This document shows, in pieces, positions 15,960 to 25,221 of a stretch of DNA of 64,000 nt. The stretch's first letter is position 1; every line of letters begins with the position of its first letter. A program made the position numbers and the translations under genes. The notes under the pieces were generated by a model. It saw nothing but the letters and a program-made list of their open reading frames with translations, was not told the DNA's origin and did no database searches. This DNA comes from an uncultured Roseovarius sp. GTDB lineage: Bacteria; Pseudomonadota; Alphaproteobacteria; Rhodobacterales; Rhodobacteraceae. The DNA is taken from NCBI GenBank assembly GCA_947503145.1, contig CANNCP010000008.1, positions 140,680 through 204,679 of the forward strand, given 5' to 3'.

Positions 15960-18857
15960 TCATTGTTTAAGAGCTATTTCAAGAAGTCGCGCAATATGGA
16001 TCGGTGTCCGCTGGGTGGTATCTGATATCTGATGCCGACACGAAGTGCCATCCGTCACGATCAGCGTCCCGGCATCGGCCGCTCGGACGGCGGGCAGCAG
16101 GTCAAGCTCTCCCATCTTGCGGGATATCTCGTGCGTCTCGACGCCGTAGCCAAAGGCACCCGCCATGCCGCAACAGCTTGTCTCGACAATCTCGACCTCG
16201 GTGTCGGGCAGTAAGGCAAGCGTCTTTTGGATGCTCGACATGACGCCTAACGCCTTTTGATGGCAGTGACCGTGCAGCAGTATTCTGGAGGCGGGCGATT
16301 CCAGCGCAAGCTCAAAGCCGGGATTGTCGGCCTGATCGGCGATGTATTCCTCCAGCATTCGGGCATGCCGGGCCAACAGATCGGTATCCTTGCCCGGCAG
16401 AAGACCGGGAATTTCGTCCCGCAGAGTGAGCAGGCAACTGGGCTCCAGCCCGACAATCGGCAGCCCTTTTTCGGCGTAGGGCAGCAGGGCATCCACCAGC
16501 CGCTGCGCCTCGATTTTAGCCTCGTCAACCAAACCTGCCGACAGAAATGTTCGCCCACAGCACAGCGGGCGCTCACCCTTCGGCGCGGCGGCCACATGTA
16601 TCGGCACGTTTGCTGATCCCAGGACGTTGACAGCGGCGCGCAGGTTCTCGGGCTCGAAATAGCGGTTGAAGCAGTCGGCAAACAGGACCACTTCGGGGGC
16701 GCTGTGATACGCGACCTCCTGGTTGGCAAACGGCCGATTGCTCCAGGTCGGGAGATCACGGGTTGCGGTGAAGCCAGTCAGTCGCTCTGTCAGCCTTGCC
16801 AATCCGGGAAGCCTGTTGCGCAGGTTCACGAGGAAAGGCACCCGCGCGGCCCAAGGCGCATAACGGGGCAAATAGCCGACCAGCCTGTCATGAAGGCTAA
16901 TCCCATGCTTTTGGGCGCGCGCCGACAGGACCTCGATCTTCATTCGCGCCATGTCCACGCCTGTCGGGCATTCGCGTTTGCAGCCTTTGCAGGATACACA
17001 CAGCTTCATCGTCTCGGCCATCTGCTCCGAGGCCATGGCATCCGGCCCCAACTGGCCCGAAATCGCCAGACGCAGCGTGTTGGCACGGCCCCGCGTCAGG
17101 TCCTGTTCCTTGCGGGTGACGCGGAAGGACGGGCACATGACGCCGCCCTTCAGCTTGCGGCAGGCGCCGTTGTTGTTGCACATCTCGACGGCGCCCTGGT
17201 AGCCACCGCCACTGCCTGTCCAGGCCGACCAGTCCAGATGTGTCGAAAATTCAGGGACCGTATAGTCTGGCCCATAGCGAAACAGGCTGCGATCATCCAT
17301 TTTCGGCGCATTGACGATCTTGCCGGGATTGAAAACCCCCTTGGGGTCGAGCCGCTGCTTGACTTCGTTAAAGGACGCAACCATGCGCGCGCCGAACATT
17401 TTGGTGTGAAATTCAGACCGGACAAGCCCATCACCATGTTCGCCAGAGTGAGACCCCTTGTAGGCGGCAACCAGATCAAAGCATTCCTCGGCAATGGACC
17501 GCATGGTTTGCACATCCTGGTCCAGCCGCAGGTTCAGAACTGGCCGAACGTGCAGGCAGCCAACAGAGGCGTGGGCGTACCACGTGCCCTTGGTCCCGTT
17601 CTTTTCAAATATCTCCGTCAACCCGGCGGTATATTCAGCCAGATCGGGCAGTTCGACGGCGCAATCCTCGACAAAAGAGACCGGTTTGCCGTCCTCTTTC
17701 ATCGACATCATGATGTTAAGGCCGGATTTGCGCAGTTCAGCGATGTTGGTCTGCATCCGGGTATCGATCACTGGCGTGACGCCCCCCCAGTTCTTGCCTG
17801 TCCCGGACCAGGAAAAGCCCAGATCCCCCATCATTTCGTCAAGCTGCTTCAGTTTCGGGGTGTTCTGGCTTGGGTCGGTTTCGGAGAATTCGACCAGCAA
17901 CAATGCTTCGGGGTTTCCGGTCACGAAATCTTCGATGGTTTGACGGAAAAGCGGGATATCACGCGCCAGGGCGATCATGGTCGCATCCACCAATTCCACG
18001 CTCTGAGGCAGCAACGTGACCAGATGCTGGGCCGCATCCATCGCCTGATAGAAGGTGGGGAAATGACAGACGCCCATGACCTTGTCCGACAAAAGCGGCG
18101 TAAGCTTCAGCTCGATGGCGGTCGAGTAGGCGAGGGTGCCCTCTGAACCCACCAGCAGATGGGCCAGGTTGTTAGGGGCGGCGTCCGGCACCAGCGCATC
18201 AATGTTATAGCCGCCGACCCGCCGCATGACCCGCGGGAAACGCGCGCCGATCTCGTCAGCCTCACGCGCCCCCAGAGCCAGCAGGTCGTGGGCCAAGGCG
18301 GCATGTTCTGCGCCTTGGTCCATATCACCGGGGCCAAAGTGGTGTTTGGTGCCGTCGGCCAGAAATGCGTCGATGGACAGAACATTGTCGCGCATCATGC
18401 CGTAGCGCAGGGATTTGCCGCCGCAGGAATTGTTACCGGCCATGCCCCCAATCGTCGCTCGGGAGGCCGTCGAGACATCCACTGGAAACCACAGGCCATG
18501 TGGCTTGAGCGCTCGGTTCAGTTCATCAAGTACGATGCCGGGGCGCACGACGCATCTTTGGTTTTCGACATCCAGTTCGAGGATTTCGTTAAAATACTGG
18601 GTGTTATCAATCACAAGCGCTTCGTTGACGGTCTGGCCGCACTGCGAGGTGCCGCCCCCGCGCGCCAAAATCGGAATCCGCTGTTCTCTGGCTGTGTCGA
18701 TTGCCGCGCGAATATCGTCCTCACCCTTGGGCGAAATGACGCCCAGCGGCATCATCTGATAGAACGAGGCATCGGTTGCATAGCGACCGCGGGAGAAGCT
18801 GTCGAACATGACATCGCCCTGAACGCGCTTCGCCAGAATTCTGGATAAATTTGACAT
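15960..18857 (-). CDS. FAD- and 4Fe-4S-binding D-2-hydroxyacid dehydrogenase (GlcD-GlpC fusion)
   Basis: A 965-residue fusion. The N-terminal ~500 residues form a PCMH FAD-binding domain (ILARGGGTSQCGQTVNEALV, then GGMAGNNSCGGKSLRYG) and an FAD-oxidase C-terminal domain (YAHASVGCLHVRPVLNL, SGEHGDGLVRSEF). Around residue 620 a ferredoxin-like cluster motif appears (CVSCKGCKRECPTGVD). The C-terminal third has two CCG domains (PLCCGRTFLSAGLVDEAK; ETSCCGMAGAFGY) that bind iron-sulphur clusters. The architecture matches Dld-II/YdiJ-type enzymes that oxidise D-lactate or D-2-hydroxyglutarate and pass electrons to the quinone pool. The exact substrate is unknown. The gene is divergent from the aminotransferase. 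Confidence 0.87.
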   Translation of the reverse strand: MSNLSRILAKRVQGDVMFDSFSRGRYATDASFYQMMPLGVISPKGEDDIRAAIDTAREQRIPILARGGGTSQCGQTVNEALVIDNTQYFNEILELDVENQRCVVRPGIVLDELNRALKPHGLWFPVDVSTASRATIGGMAGNNSCGGKSLRYGMMRDNVLSIDAFLADGTKHHFGPGDMDQGAEHAALAHDLLALGAREADEIGARFPRVMRRVGGYNIDALVPDAAPNNLAHLLVGSEGTLAYSTAIELKLTPLLSDKVMGVCHFPTFYQAMDAAQHLVTLLPQSVELVDATMIALARDIPLFRQTIEDFVTGNPEALLLVEFSETDPSQNTPKLKQLDEMMGDLGFSWSGTGKNWGGVTPVIDTRMQTNIAELRKSGLNIMMSMKEDGKPVSFVEDCAVELPDLAEYTAGLTEIFEKNGTKGTWYAHASVGCLHVRPVLNLRLDQDVQTMRSIAEECFDLVAAYKGSHSGEHGDGLVRSEFHTKMFGARMVASFNEVKQRLDPKGVFNPGKIVNAPKMDDRSLFRYGPDYTVPEFSTHLDWSAWTGSGGGYQGAVEMCNNNGACRKLKGGVMCPSFRVTRKEQDLTRGRANTLRLAISGQLGPDAMASEQMAETMKLCVSCKGCKRECPTGVDMARMKIEVLSARAQKHGISLHDRLVGYLPRYAPWAARVPFLVNLRNRLPGLARLTERLTGFTATRDLPTWSNRPFANQEVAYHSAPEVVLFADCFNRYFEPENLRAAVNVLGSANVPIHVAAAPKGERPLCCGRTFLSAGLVDEAKIEAQRLVDALLPYAEKGLPIVGLEPSCLLTLRDEIPGLLPGKDTDLLARHARMLEEYIADQADNPGFELALESPASRILLHGHCHQKALGVMSSIQKTLALLPDTEVEIVETSCCGMAGAFGYGVETHEISRKMGELDLLPAVRAADAGTLIVTDGTSCRHQISDTTQRTPIHIARLLEIALKQ

Positions 18858-18898
18858 CGTGGCCCGATCCGCTGGCTGCTATCGCAGACAAATTCTTG

Positions 18899-18927
18899 TT
18901 GACTAAATTATGAATTCAAAATTACAT
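18899..18927 (+). promoter_or_regulatory. Possible sigma70-type promoter for the aminotransferase-TRAP operon
   Basis: TTGACT, a 17-bp A+T-rich spacer (containing TATGAATTCAAAA), then TTACAT, lying in the 149-bp divergent region 80 bp upstream of the aminotransferase ATG. The same A+T-rich area probably contains the GntR operator. Inferred from sequence only. Confidence 0.35.
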
Positions 18928-19006
18928 TCAAGCAACCAAAAAGAGTATAGCTGTCGGCCAACTGGTCCGGGGCGGCGTACTGTTGAGAGTAACGGGATAA
19001 AGATTC

Positions 19007-20200
19007 ATGAGAAAAGCTGGCCGTCATTTTTTGCAGATTCCTGGCCCCAGTGCGGTCCCTGACAGGATTCTGCGTGCAATCTCGCAGCAGGTAATCGATC
19101 ATCGTGGCCCCGAGTTTGCCGGTGTCGGCCTACGCGCTCTGGCTGGCCTGAAGACGATCTTCAAGACAGAGGAAAACGTCTTTATCTATCCCGCTTCGGG
19201 CACCGGCGCCTGGGAGGCGGCCCTGGTGAATGTCTTGTCGCCGGGCGATCGCGTCTTGATGTTCGAAACCGGACATTTTGCGACATTGTGGAAAAAGCTC
19301 GCGGAAAAGCTGGGGCTGGAGGCTGAATTCATCGAAGGAGATTGGCGCGGCGGTGCCGATCCCGATCAGATAGAGGCCTATCTTTCCGAGGATAAAGGCC
19401 ATGAAATCAAAGCGATTTGCGTCGTTCACAATGAAACCTCGACCGGGTCCGTCTCACCCATAGCTGCGGTACGCAAAGCCATCGACAATGCGGGTCATCC
19501 GGCACTTTTCATGGTGGACACGATTTCGGGCCTCGCTTCGCTGGAGTACGAACATGATGCATGGGGCGTGGATGTAACGGTTTCGGGTTCTCAGAAAGGC
19601 CTGATGCTGCCACCCGGATTGTCATTCAACGCGGCGAGCGCAAAAGCCATGGCGGCCAACAAGACCGCTAAACTGAAACGTTCCTATTGGGATTGGGCAG
19701 AGATGGTCGGGCCGAACAAAGCAGGTTATTTCCCTTACACGCCCAACACCAACCTGTTGTACGGTTTGAACGAAGCAGTGGACATGCTGCATGAAGAGGG
19801 GCTTGAGAATGTATTTGCCCGTCATGCACGTCACGGCGCCGCGACACGTGCAGCGGTCCGGGCCTTGGGGCTGGAGGTGCTCTGCGCAAATCAGGGTCAG
19901 GAAAGCGGCGTGTTGACCACCGCTGTCATGCCGGATGGCCACAGCGCCGATGCATTCAGGGCTTCCACGCTCGAACATTTTGATATTTCCTTGGGGAGCG
20001 GACTGTCCAAGGTGGCGGACAGGGTGTTTCGCATCGGACACTTGGGCGATTTCAATGATCTGATGCTGGTTGCAACACTGGCCGGCGTCGAGATGGGTCT
20101 GGAAAGGGCCAATGTGCCTCACAACGCCGGCGGGGTGGGCGCGGCGATGAAAACGCTTGCCGAGTTGGAACAGCCACACGCTACGGCTGGGCCAGAATAA
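19007..20200 (+). CDS. Class V aminotransferase, glyoxylate-type (serine/aspartate-glyoxylate aminotransferase family)
   Basis: A 397-residue PLP enzyme of fold type I. The PLP-binding Lys is in VTVSGSQKGLMLPPGLSF, and the preceding Asp-Thr in MVDTISGLASLEY contacts the cofactor ring. The opening HFLQIPGPSAVPDRILRAIS and the block YPASGTGAWEAALVNVLSPG are hallmarks of the serine/alanine/aspartate:glyoxylate group. It closely resembles what I remember of BhcA, the aspartate-glyoxylate aminotransferase of the beta-hydroxyaspartate cycle, but bhcB, bhcC and bhcD are not adjacent, so serine-glyoxylate activity is equally possible. First gene of the plus-strand operon, 30 bp before the TRAP binding protein. 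Confidence 0.85.
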   Translation: MRKAGRHFLQIPGPSAVPDRILRAISQQVIDHRGPEFAGVGLRALAGLKTIFKTEENVFIYPASGTGAWEAALVNVLSPGDRVLMFETGHFATLWKKLAEKLGLEAEFIEGDWRGGADPDQIEAYLSEDKGHEIKAICVVHNETSTGSVSPIAAVRKAIDNAGHPALFMVDTISGLASLEYEHDAWGVDVTVSGSQKGLMLPPGLSFNAASAKAMAANKTAKLKRSYWDWAEMVGPNKAGYFPYTPNTNLLYGLNEAVDMLHEEGLENVFARHARHGAATRAAVRALGLEVLCANQGQESGVLTTAVMPDGHSADAFRASTLEHFDISLGSGLSKVADRVFRIGHLGDFNDLMLVATLAGVEMGLERANVPHNAGGVGAAMKTLAELEQPHATAGPE

Positions 20201-20230
20201 GAGAAGATTAAGCTCTGGGAGGAGAAAATC

Positions 20231-21211
20231 ATGAAAACTATAGCAAAACTATTGGCAGCAACCGCCGTTATGGGGATGGCATCAGCCGTGTCTGCGGCAG
20301 AGACCACCATGAAGTTCGGCCATGTCGGCGCGCCCGGTTCGTTGTTCGAGGCGACCGCGGATTTTTTCGCTGAATGCTCGAATACCGCTTTGGGCGACAA
20401 GGTCGAAGTCCAGACTTTCGGCTCGTCGCAGCTGGGCAAGGACAAGGAGCTTTTGCAAAAGCTGAAACTTGGCCAGGTCGACTTTGCTCTGCCATCCTCG
20501 GTGATGTCCTCTGTTGACGATGTGTTCGGTATCTTCGAGATGCCGTATATCATTTCGGACCGTGACCACATGCGCCGGGTACAAGATGCCATGATGGACA
20601 CGTTTCAGGGGGCTGCCGAAGCCAAGGGCTATCACATCGTCGGGCTTGCAGAGAACGGCTTTCGTCACATCACCAACAACGTCCGTCCGATCAATGTCCC
20701 GGCTGACTTGCAAGGTATCAAGCTGAGAACACCGAATGGTGTCTGGCGGTTGAAGATGTTCCAGGAATATGGCGCAAACCCGACACCAATGGCGTTTTCG
20801 GATGTGTTCACGGCACTGCAGACTGGTGTGATCGACGGCCAGGAAAACCCGTATGCACAAATCGCTTCGGCCAAGTTCCAGGAAGTTCAGAAGTATCTTT
20901 CGATCACCGGGCACGTCTATACTCCGGGCTACATTCTGGCATCCAAGAAGCATTTCGGCGCACTGCCCGAGGACATCCAGGCGGAATTGACCGACTGCGC
21001 CAACCAGACGCAGGACTTTACCTATGAAAAAGCAGCAGAGCTGGAGGCAAGCCTGTTGAAAGTCATCAAGGATGCCGGTGTAGAAGTGAACACGGCAGAC
21101 AAGGCCGCATTCATCGAGGCTTCCGCGCCGATCTACAAGGAATTCGCGGATGAAGTGGACGGGGGTCAAGAGATGATCGACACCGTTCTCGGACTTGGAA
21201 GTGCCGACTAA
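20231..21211 (+). CDS. TRAP transporter substrate-binding protein (DctP family)
   Basis: Periplasmic receptor for a TRAP carboxylate importer, 326 residues. A classical signal peptide (MKTIAKLLAATAVMGMASAVSAAE) precedes the mature domain. The TRAP core includes VPADLQGIKLRTPNGVWRL, with the conserved Arg that salt-bridges the substrate carboxylate, then FSDVFTALQTGVIDGQENPY. The ribosome-binding site GGGAGGAG is strong. A GC hairpin follows the stop, before the permease genes, which would favour higher expression of the receptor. The ligand is presumably the organic acid handled by the surrounding enzymes. Confidence 0.93.
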   Translation: MKTIAKLLAATAVMGMASAVSAAETTMKFGHVGAPGSLFEATADFFAECSNTALGDKVEVQTFGSSQLGKDKELLQKLKLGQVDFALPSSVMSSVDDVFGIFEMPYIISDRDHMRRVQDAMMDTFQGAAEAKGYHIVGLAENGFRHITNNVRPINVPADLQGIKLRTPNGVWRLKMFQEYGANPTPMAFSDVFTALQTGVIDGQENPYAQIASAKFQEVQKYLSITGHVYTPGYILASKKHFGALPEDIQAELTDCANQTQDFTYEKAAELEASLLKVIKDAGVEVNTADKAAFIEASAPIYKEFADEVDGGQEMIDTVLGLGSAD

Positions 21212-21221
21212 ACAGCCCTGA

Positions 21222-21244
21222 GGCAGCGGGGAGTGCCCGCTGCC
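21222..21244 (+). terminator. Hairpin between TRAP receptor and permease genes
   Basis: GGCAGCGGG pairs with CCCGCTGCC around a 5-nt loop, 11 bp after the dctP-type stop. There is no strong T-tract, so it is more likely a partial terminator or an mRNA 3' stabiliser than a full stop. Confidence 0.5.
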
Positions 21245-21338
21245 TATTCCCACGCATTCATGATCGAAGGCTGCTGCTCCCGGTTTCCCTCAGCGGCGTC
21301 GGCTTCTCGCATAGCTTTACCGAAAATACAGGTCCCAT

Positions 21339-21905
21339 ATGCAGCATGCTGCCTACCCCAATCTGTCGCGTATCAATCGTGTTCTGAGTTCGATCCTCGA
21401 AACCATCACCATCAGCCTGATGGTGCTTCTGACGCTGACCGTTGCAATGGCCGTCATTGCGCGCCTCATGGGGCAAAGCTTCTCCTGGTACGACGAAGTT
21501 GCGGCGATAATGCTCGCTTGGATCACCTATTACGGTTCCGCGCTTGCCGCATTGCACCGTCGTCATATCGGTTTTGATACGGTTCTGCTCACCCTGCCTT
21601 ACAAATTTCGTATCGCGGCGCTGTTGGTCGGCGAAGCGATCGTGCTGATCTTCTTTGTCCTGATGGCCCGAGCCGGGCTTCAGGTGCTCGAAGTGCTGCA
21701 AGGCGACGTGCTCATCTCGCTGAACTGGGTGCCGGTGCAATTTACCCAGTCGGTGATCCCGATAGGCGCAATCCTTTTCATTCTCTGCCAGCTTCTGAGC
21801 CTGCCCGGCTATCTGAAACTGACGGCTGCGGGCATTTCACTGGAACATGCAGAGATTGATGAAGATGTCGAAGCCGAGCTCGAAAAAAACAAGGACCGTA
21901 CCTGA
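21339..21905 (+). CDS. TRAP transporter small permease (DctQ family)
   Basis: A 188-residue membrane protein with four predicted transmembrane helices, the DctQ arrangement. Helix 1 includes ITISLMVLLTLTVAMAVIA; the conserved FSWYDEVAAIMLAWITYYG with the Trp-x-Asp/Glu-Glu turn follows; then the AALHRRHIGFDTV segment between helices 2 and 3. A charged C-terminal tail (EIDEDVEAELEKNKDRT) ends the protein. The stop overlaps the dctM start by one base (TGATG), implying coupled translation. Confidence 0.9.
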   Translation: MQHAAYPNLSRINRVLSSILETITISLMVLLTLTVAMAVIARLMGQSFSWYDEVAAIMLAWITYYGSALAALHRRHIGFDTVLLTLPYKFRIAALLVGEAIVLIFFVLMARAGLQVLEVLQGDVLISLNWVPVQFTQSVIPIGAILFILCQLLSLPGYLKLTAAGISLEHAEIDEDVEAELEKNKDRT

Positions 21906-23185
21906 TGCTGATCGCTCTTATCTTCGTTGCCTTGCTATTGATGATCTGCATCAACATTCCCATCGCCGTGGCGCTGGCCATGTGCGGAGTTCTGGGCCTG
22001 CTGTTCACCGAAGGCACAGGTAGCCTCGTTACCATCGCGCTCGATATGTACGACGGCTCCACCAAATTCTCACTTATCGCAATCCCGATGTTTGTTCTGG
22101 CCGGTGCCATCATGAACGCAGGGGGCATTACGGATCGCCTGATCAATTTCGTCACGTCGATCATCGGTTTCATTCGCGGCGGTCTGGCGATGGTGAATAT
22201 CGGTGTGTCATTGTTCTTCGCCGAGATTTCCGGGTCTGCGGTGGCCGATGTTGCCGCGATGGGCTCGATCCTCATTCCCCAGATGAAAAAGCGTGGCTAC
22301 AGCAAGGAATTCTCTGCTGCCGTCACGTCGTCCTCGGCCTCTCTGGCGATCATCATTCCGCCGTCGATTCCGATGATCCTTTATGCGGCTTCGGCCAATA
22401 CATCGGTCGAGCAGTTGTTCGTCGCGGGTGTGGTGCCGGGGCTGGTGGGAGCAGCCGGGCTGATGGGCGTCGCGTACCTCTTTGCCAAACGCTACAACTT
22501 TCCGACAGAAGCCGCATTCAACCTGCCTCGCGTCCGCGAAACCTTTGTTGATGCGTTGCCTGCCTTCACGCTGCCGGTCATCATTCTTGGCGGCATCTTT
22601 GGCGGCTATGTGACCGCGACCGAGGCCGCCGGTCTGGCGGTGATCGCCTCGCTCGTTGTTTCCGCCTGGTATCGGAACCTCAATCTGGCCCACCTGCGTC
22701 GCGCCATGCTGGATGGCGGCATTCAGACAGCGGTTGTCATGCTGCTGGTTGCGGCCTCTGTTCTGATGGGCGGTTTCCTGACGCGGGCGCAGATTCCGCA
22801 GCAACTGGCCGAAGGCATCCTGTCGATCACCAGCCAGCAATGGGCCATTCTGCTGATCCTGAACTTCTTTTTCCTGATTGTCGGGTTTTTCCTGCACTCT
22901 GCCGCCGCGATCATTCTGGTGATCCCAATTGTCATCCCTTTGATCACGGCCGCGGGCATTGATCCGGTGCATTTCGGGCTGGTGGTGACCCTGAACCTGG
23001 CAATCGGACAGCAAACGCCCCCGGTCGCCTCTGTATTGATTACCGCATGTTCGGTCGCGCGCGCCAACATCTGGGAAGTGTCCAAGGTCAATATCTGGTT
23101 TGTTGGCGTTCTTCTGGCGGTGCTGATGCTTTGCACCTATGTTCCGTTCATTCCGATGTTCCTTGTGGAGTATTTTTACAGATGA
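21905..23185 (+). CDS. TRAP transporter large permease (DctM family)
   Basis: A 426-residue DctM subunit forming the ion-coupled transport channel, with about 12-14 hydrophobic segments. Recognisable motifs are the N-terminal NIPIAVALAMCGVLGLL, the FVLAGAIMNAGGITDRL amphipathic turn, ISGSAVADVAAMGSILIPQM, and VTSSSASLAIIIPPSIPMIL, which carries the conserved substrate-pathway proline pair. It overlaps its neighbours on both sides (dctQ by 1 bp, the crotonase gene by 4 bp), so transporter and enzymes are one translational unit. Confidence 0.93.
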   Translation: MLIALIFVALLLMICINIPIAVALAMCGVLGLLFTEGTGSLVTIALDMYDGSTKFSLIAIPMFVLAGAIMNAGGITDRLINFVTSIIGFIRGGLAMVNIGVSLFFAEISGSAVADVAAMGSILIPQMKKRGYSKEFSAAVTSSSASLAIIIPPSIPMILYAASANTSVEQLFVAGVVPGLVGAAGLMGVAYLFAKRYNFPTEAAFNLPRVRETFVDALPAFTLPVIILGGIFGGYVTATEAAGLAVIASLVVSAWYRNLNLAHLRRAMLDGGIQTAVVMLLVAASVLMGGFLTRAQIPQQLAEGILSITSQQWAILLILNFFFLIVGFFLHSAAAIILVIPIVIPLITAAGIDPVHFGLVVTLNLAIGQQTPPVASVLITACSVARANIWEVSKVNIWFVGVLLAVLMLCTYVPFIPMFLVEYFYR

Positions 23186-23967
23186 CACCCGATGCGCCCG
23201 AAATCATCGACGAGTTGCGCGATGGCACCTTGTGGATCACGTTCAACCGTCCACTCACGCGCAATGCGATGACATTTGGGATGTACGAACGCCTTGCAGT
23301 TCTGTGCAGTGAGGTGCCGACCGACAGATCGGTACGGGCGGTCGTGATATCGGGGGCGGGCGGCAAGGCGTTCGCGGCAGGCACCGACATGAAACAGTTT
23401 CGCGTGTTTGAGACCGAACAGGACGCTCTAGCCTACGAAAGCCGGATCGATGCCGTCTTGGAAGCCGTCGAACGGTGCCCCCTGCCAACCATTGCCGCGA
23501 TCAATGGCGCCTGCACCGGTGGGGGCGGGGCTATTGCGGCGGCCTGTGACCTTCGGATCGCGTCCTCCAGTCTGAAATTCGGCTTTCCCATCGCGCGGAC
23601 GCTGGGAAATTGTCTGGCGGCGGCGAATCTTGCCAGATTGTCCGACCTGATCGGCGCGGGACGGGTGCGTGAACTGATCTTTACCGCCAGACTGATAGGG
23701 GCCGAAGAGGCGCTGGCAACCGGGCTGGTCAGTGAAGTCCTGGCTGATGAACAAAGCCTGATGACCCGTGCGGCAGAACTGGCGGCCCTGGTGGGTTCAA
23801 TGGCACCTCTGACCTTGCGCGCCACCAAGGAAGCCATGCGGCGCACCCGCTCTGCCACCAAGGTCGAGGATTCCGATCTGATCGCCATGTGCTACATGAG
23901 CGACGATTTCCGCATCGGCATGGAAGCTTTCCTTGCCAAGCAGAAACCCGAATGGAGCGGCAAATGA
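23182..23967 (+). CDS. Enoyl-CoA hydratase/isomerase (crotonase) family protein lacking the usual catalytic glutamates
   Basis: A 261-residue crotonase-fold protein starting at the ATG that overlaps the dctM stop. The first oxyanion-hole segment is present (KAFAAGTDMKQF), as is the second (ACTGGGGAIAAACDLRIAS). The position normally holding Glu144 in hydratases (GGGCE) is Ala here, and the second catalytic Glu region reads FPIARTLGNCL rather than PEi.LG. It may therefore not be a simple hydratase; isomerase, lyase, decarboxylase or thioesterase chemistry on an acyl-CoA is possible. Adjacent CoA-transferase supplies the likely acyl-CoA substrate. Confidence 0.8.
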   Translation: MTPDAPEIIDELRDGTLWITFNRPLTRNAMTFGMYERLAVLCSEVPTDRSVRAVVISGAGGKAFAAGTDMKQFRVFETEQDALAYESRIDAVLEAVERCPLPTIAAINGACTGGGGAIAAACDLRIASSSLKFGFPIARTLGNCLAAANLARLSDLIGAGRVRELIFTARLIGAEEALATGLVSEVLADEQSLMTRAAELAALVGSMAPLTLRATKEAMRRTRSATKVEDSDLIAMCYMSDDFRIGMEAFLAKQKPEWSGK

Positions 23968-25169
23968 AATCCTCCACTGGTCCCTTGCAGGGAATGCGGG
24001 TCATCGAACTGGCCCATATCATGGCCGGCCCGGTCTGCGGGCTCATGCTTGCAGATATGGGGGCTGATGTCATCAAGGTCGAAAAACCGACCGGCGATGA
24101 CAGCCGTCGCTTTGTCCCGCCCGAGATCAACGGCGAATCTGCCGCCTACATGATGATGAATCGCAACAAGCGCGGCATCGCACTCAATCTCAAAGACCCG
24201 GCTGCGGTCGAGGTCCTGCACAGGCTGCTGATGGAAGCAGATGTGGTGATCGAGAACTACCGCACGGGCGCGATGGAGCGGCTTGGCCTGGGATACGAGG
24301 AACTGGCCAAATTGAACCCCCGCCTGATCTATTGCGAGATTTCAGGCTTTGGACGCACCGGCCCCTATGCCGAGCGCGGTGGTTTTGATCTGATCGCACA
24401 AGGCATGTCCGGGCTCATGTCGATCACCGGCGAGGGGCCGGGACGCCCGCCGGTCAAGGTGGCCGCCCCCATTTCCGACATCAATGCCGGGATTCTGGCC
24501 GCGATGGGCATCTCTGCGGCCTATGCCAACATGCTGAAAACCGGCTTGGGCCAAAAGATCGACACTTCCTTGTTCGAGGCGGCAATCGTGCAGACCTACT
24601 GGCAATCCGCCATTGCATTTGCCACGGGCGACAAGCCGGAGCCACTTGGCTCTGCCCACCCGCTGAACGCGCCTTATCAATCTTTTCAGACCAGCGACGG
24701 CTGGATAAATGTCGGCGCCGCAAATCAGAGCAACTGGCTAAGGTTTCTCGAAGTCATCGCGGCCCCGGAACTGAACGACGATCCGTTGTTCTCATCCAAC
24801 CTTGAACGCATTCGAAACCTGCCAGAACTGGTGGCCGTCCTGGATGGATACATGAGCCGGGACACGACGGCGAATTGGCTTGCCAAGATGGAAAAGGCAA
24901 AGCTGCCGGCCGGGCCGGTCAATGATATCCTGCAGATGCATGCCGACCCTCAGGCGCGGGCGCGCGAGATGGTCGTCGAGGTGGATCACCCCAAAGCCGG
25001 TAAAATCGAAACGATCGGCCACCCGGTGAAATTCAGCCGCACCCCTGCCAGCATCAATCACGCGGCCCCGCTATTGGGGCAGCACAGTCGGGACGTGCTT
25101 GGCGAAGCGGGCTATGATAGCGATCAGATTGAAACGTTGATCAACGCGCAAGCCGTTATAGCAACATGA
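23964..25169 (+). CDS. Class III CoA-transferase (CaiB/BaiF family)
   Basis: A 401-residue CoA-transferase, which moves CoA between carboxylic acids via a mixed anhydride on an Asp. The family opening GMRVIELAHIMAGPVCGLML and ADMGADVIKVEKPTGDD are followed by the catalytic-Asp region (YAERGGFDLIAQGMSGLM) and the IDTSLFEAAI strand. The C-terminus has LPAGPVNDILQM. The ATG overlaps the crotonase stop by 4 bp. The pair recalls carnitine-type CaiB-CaiD, but the substrate here is unknown and is presumably the acid brought in by the TRAP system. Confidence 0.88.
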   Translation: MKSSTGPLQGMRVIELAHIMAGPVCGLMLADMGADVIKVEKPTGDDSRRFVPPEINGESAAYMMMNRNKRGIALNLKDPAAVEVLHRLLMEADVVIENYRTGAMERLGLGYEELAKLNPRLIYCEISGFGRTGPYAERGGFDLIAQGMSGLMSITGEGPGRPPVKVAAPISDINAGILAAMGISAAYANMLKTGLGQKIDTSLFEAAIVQTYWQSAIAFATGDKPEPLGSAHPLNAPYQSFQTSDGWINVGAANQSNWLRFLEVIAAPELNDDPLFSSNLERIRNLPELVAVLDGYMSRDTTANWLAKMEKAKLPAGPVNDILQMHADPQARAREMVVEVDHPKAGKIETIGHPVKFSRTPASINHAAPLLGQHSRDVLGEAGYDSDQIETLINAQAVIAT

Positions 25170-25221
25170 CCGAGCGCCATGCTTTCATGCATATTGGCGC
25201 TTTATTGAAGGAGCATCTCTG

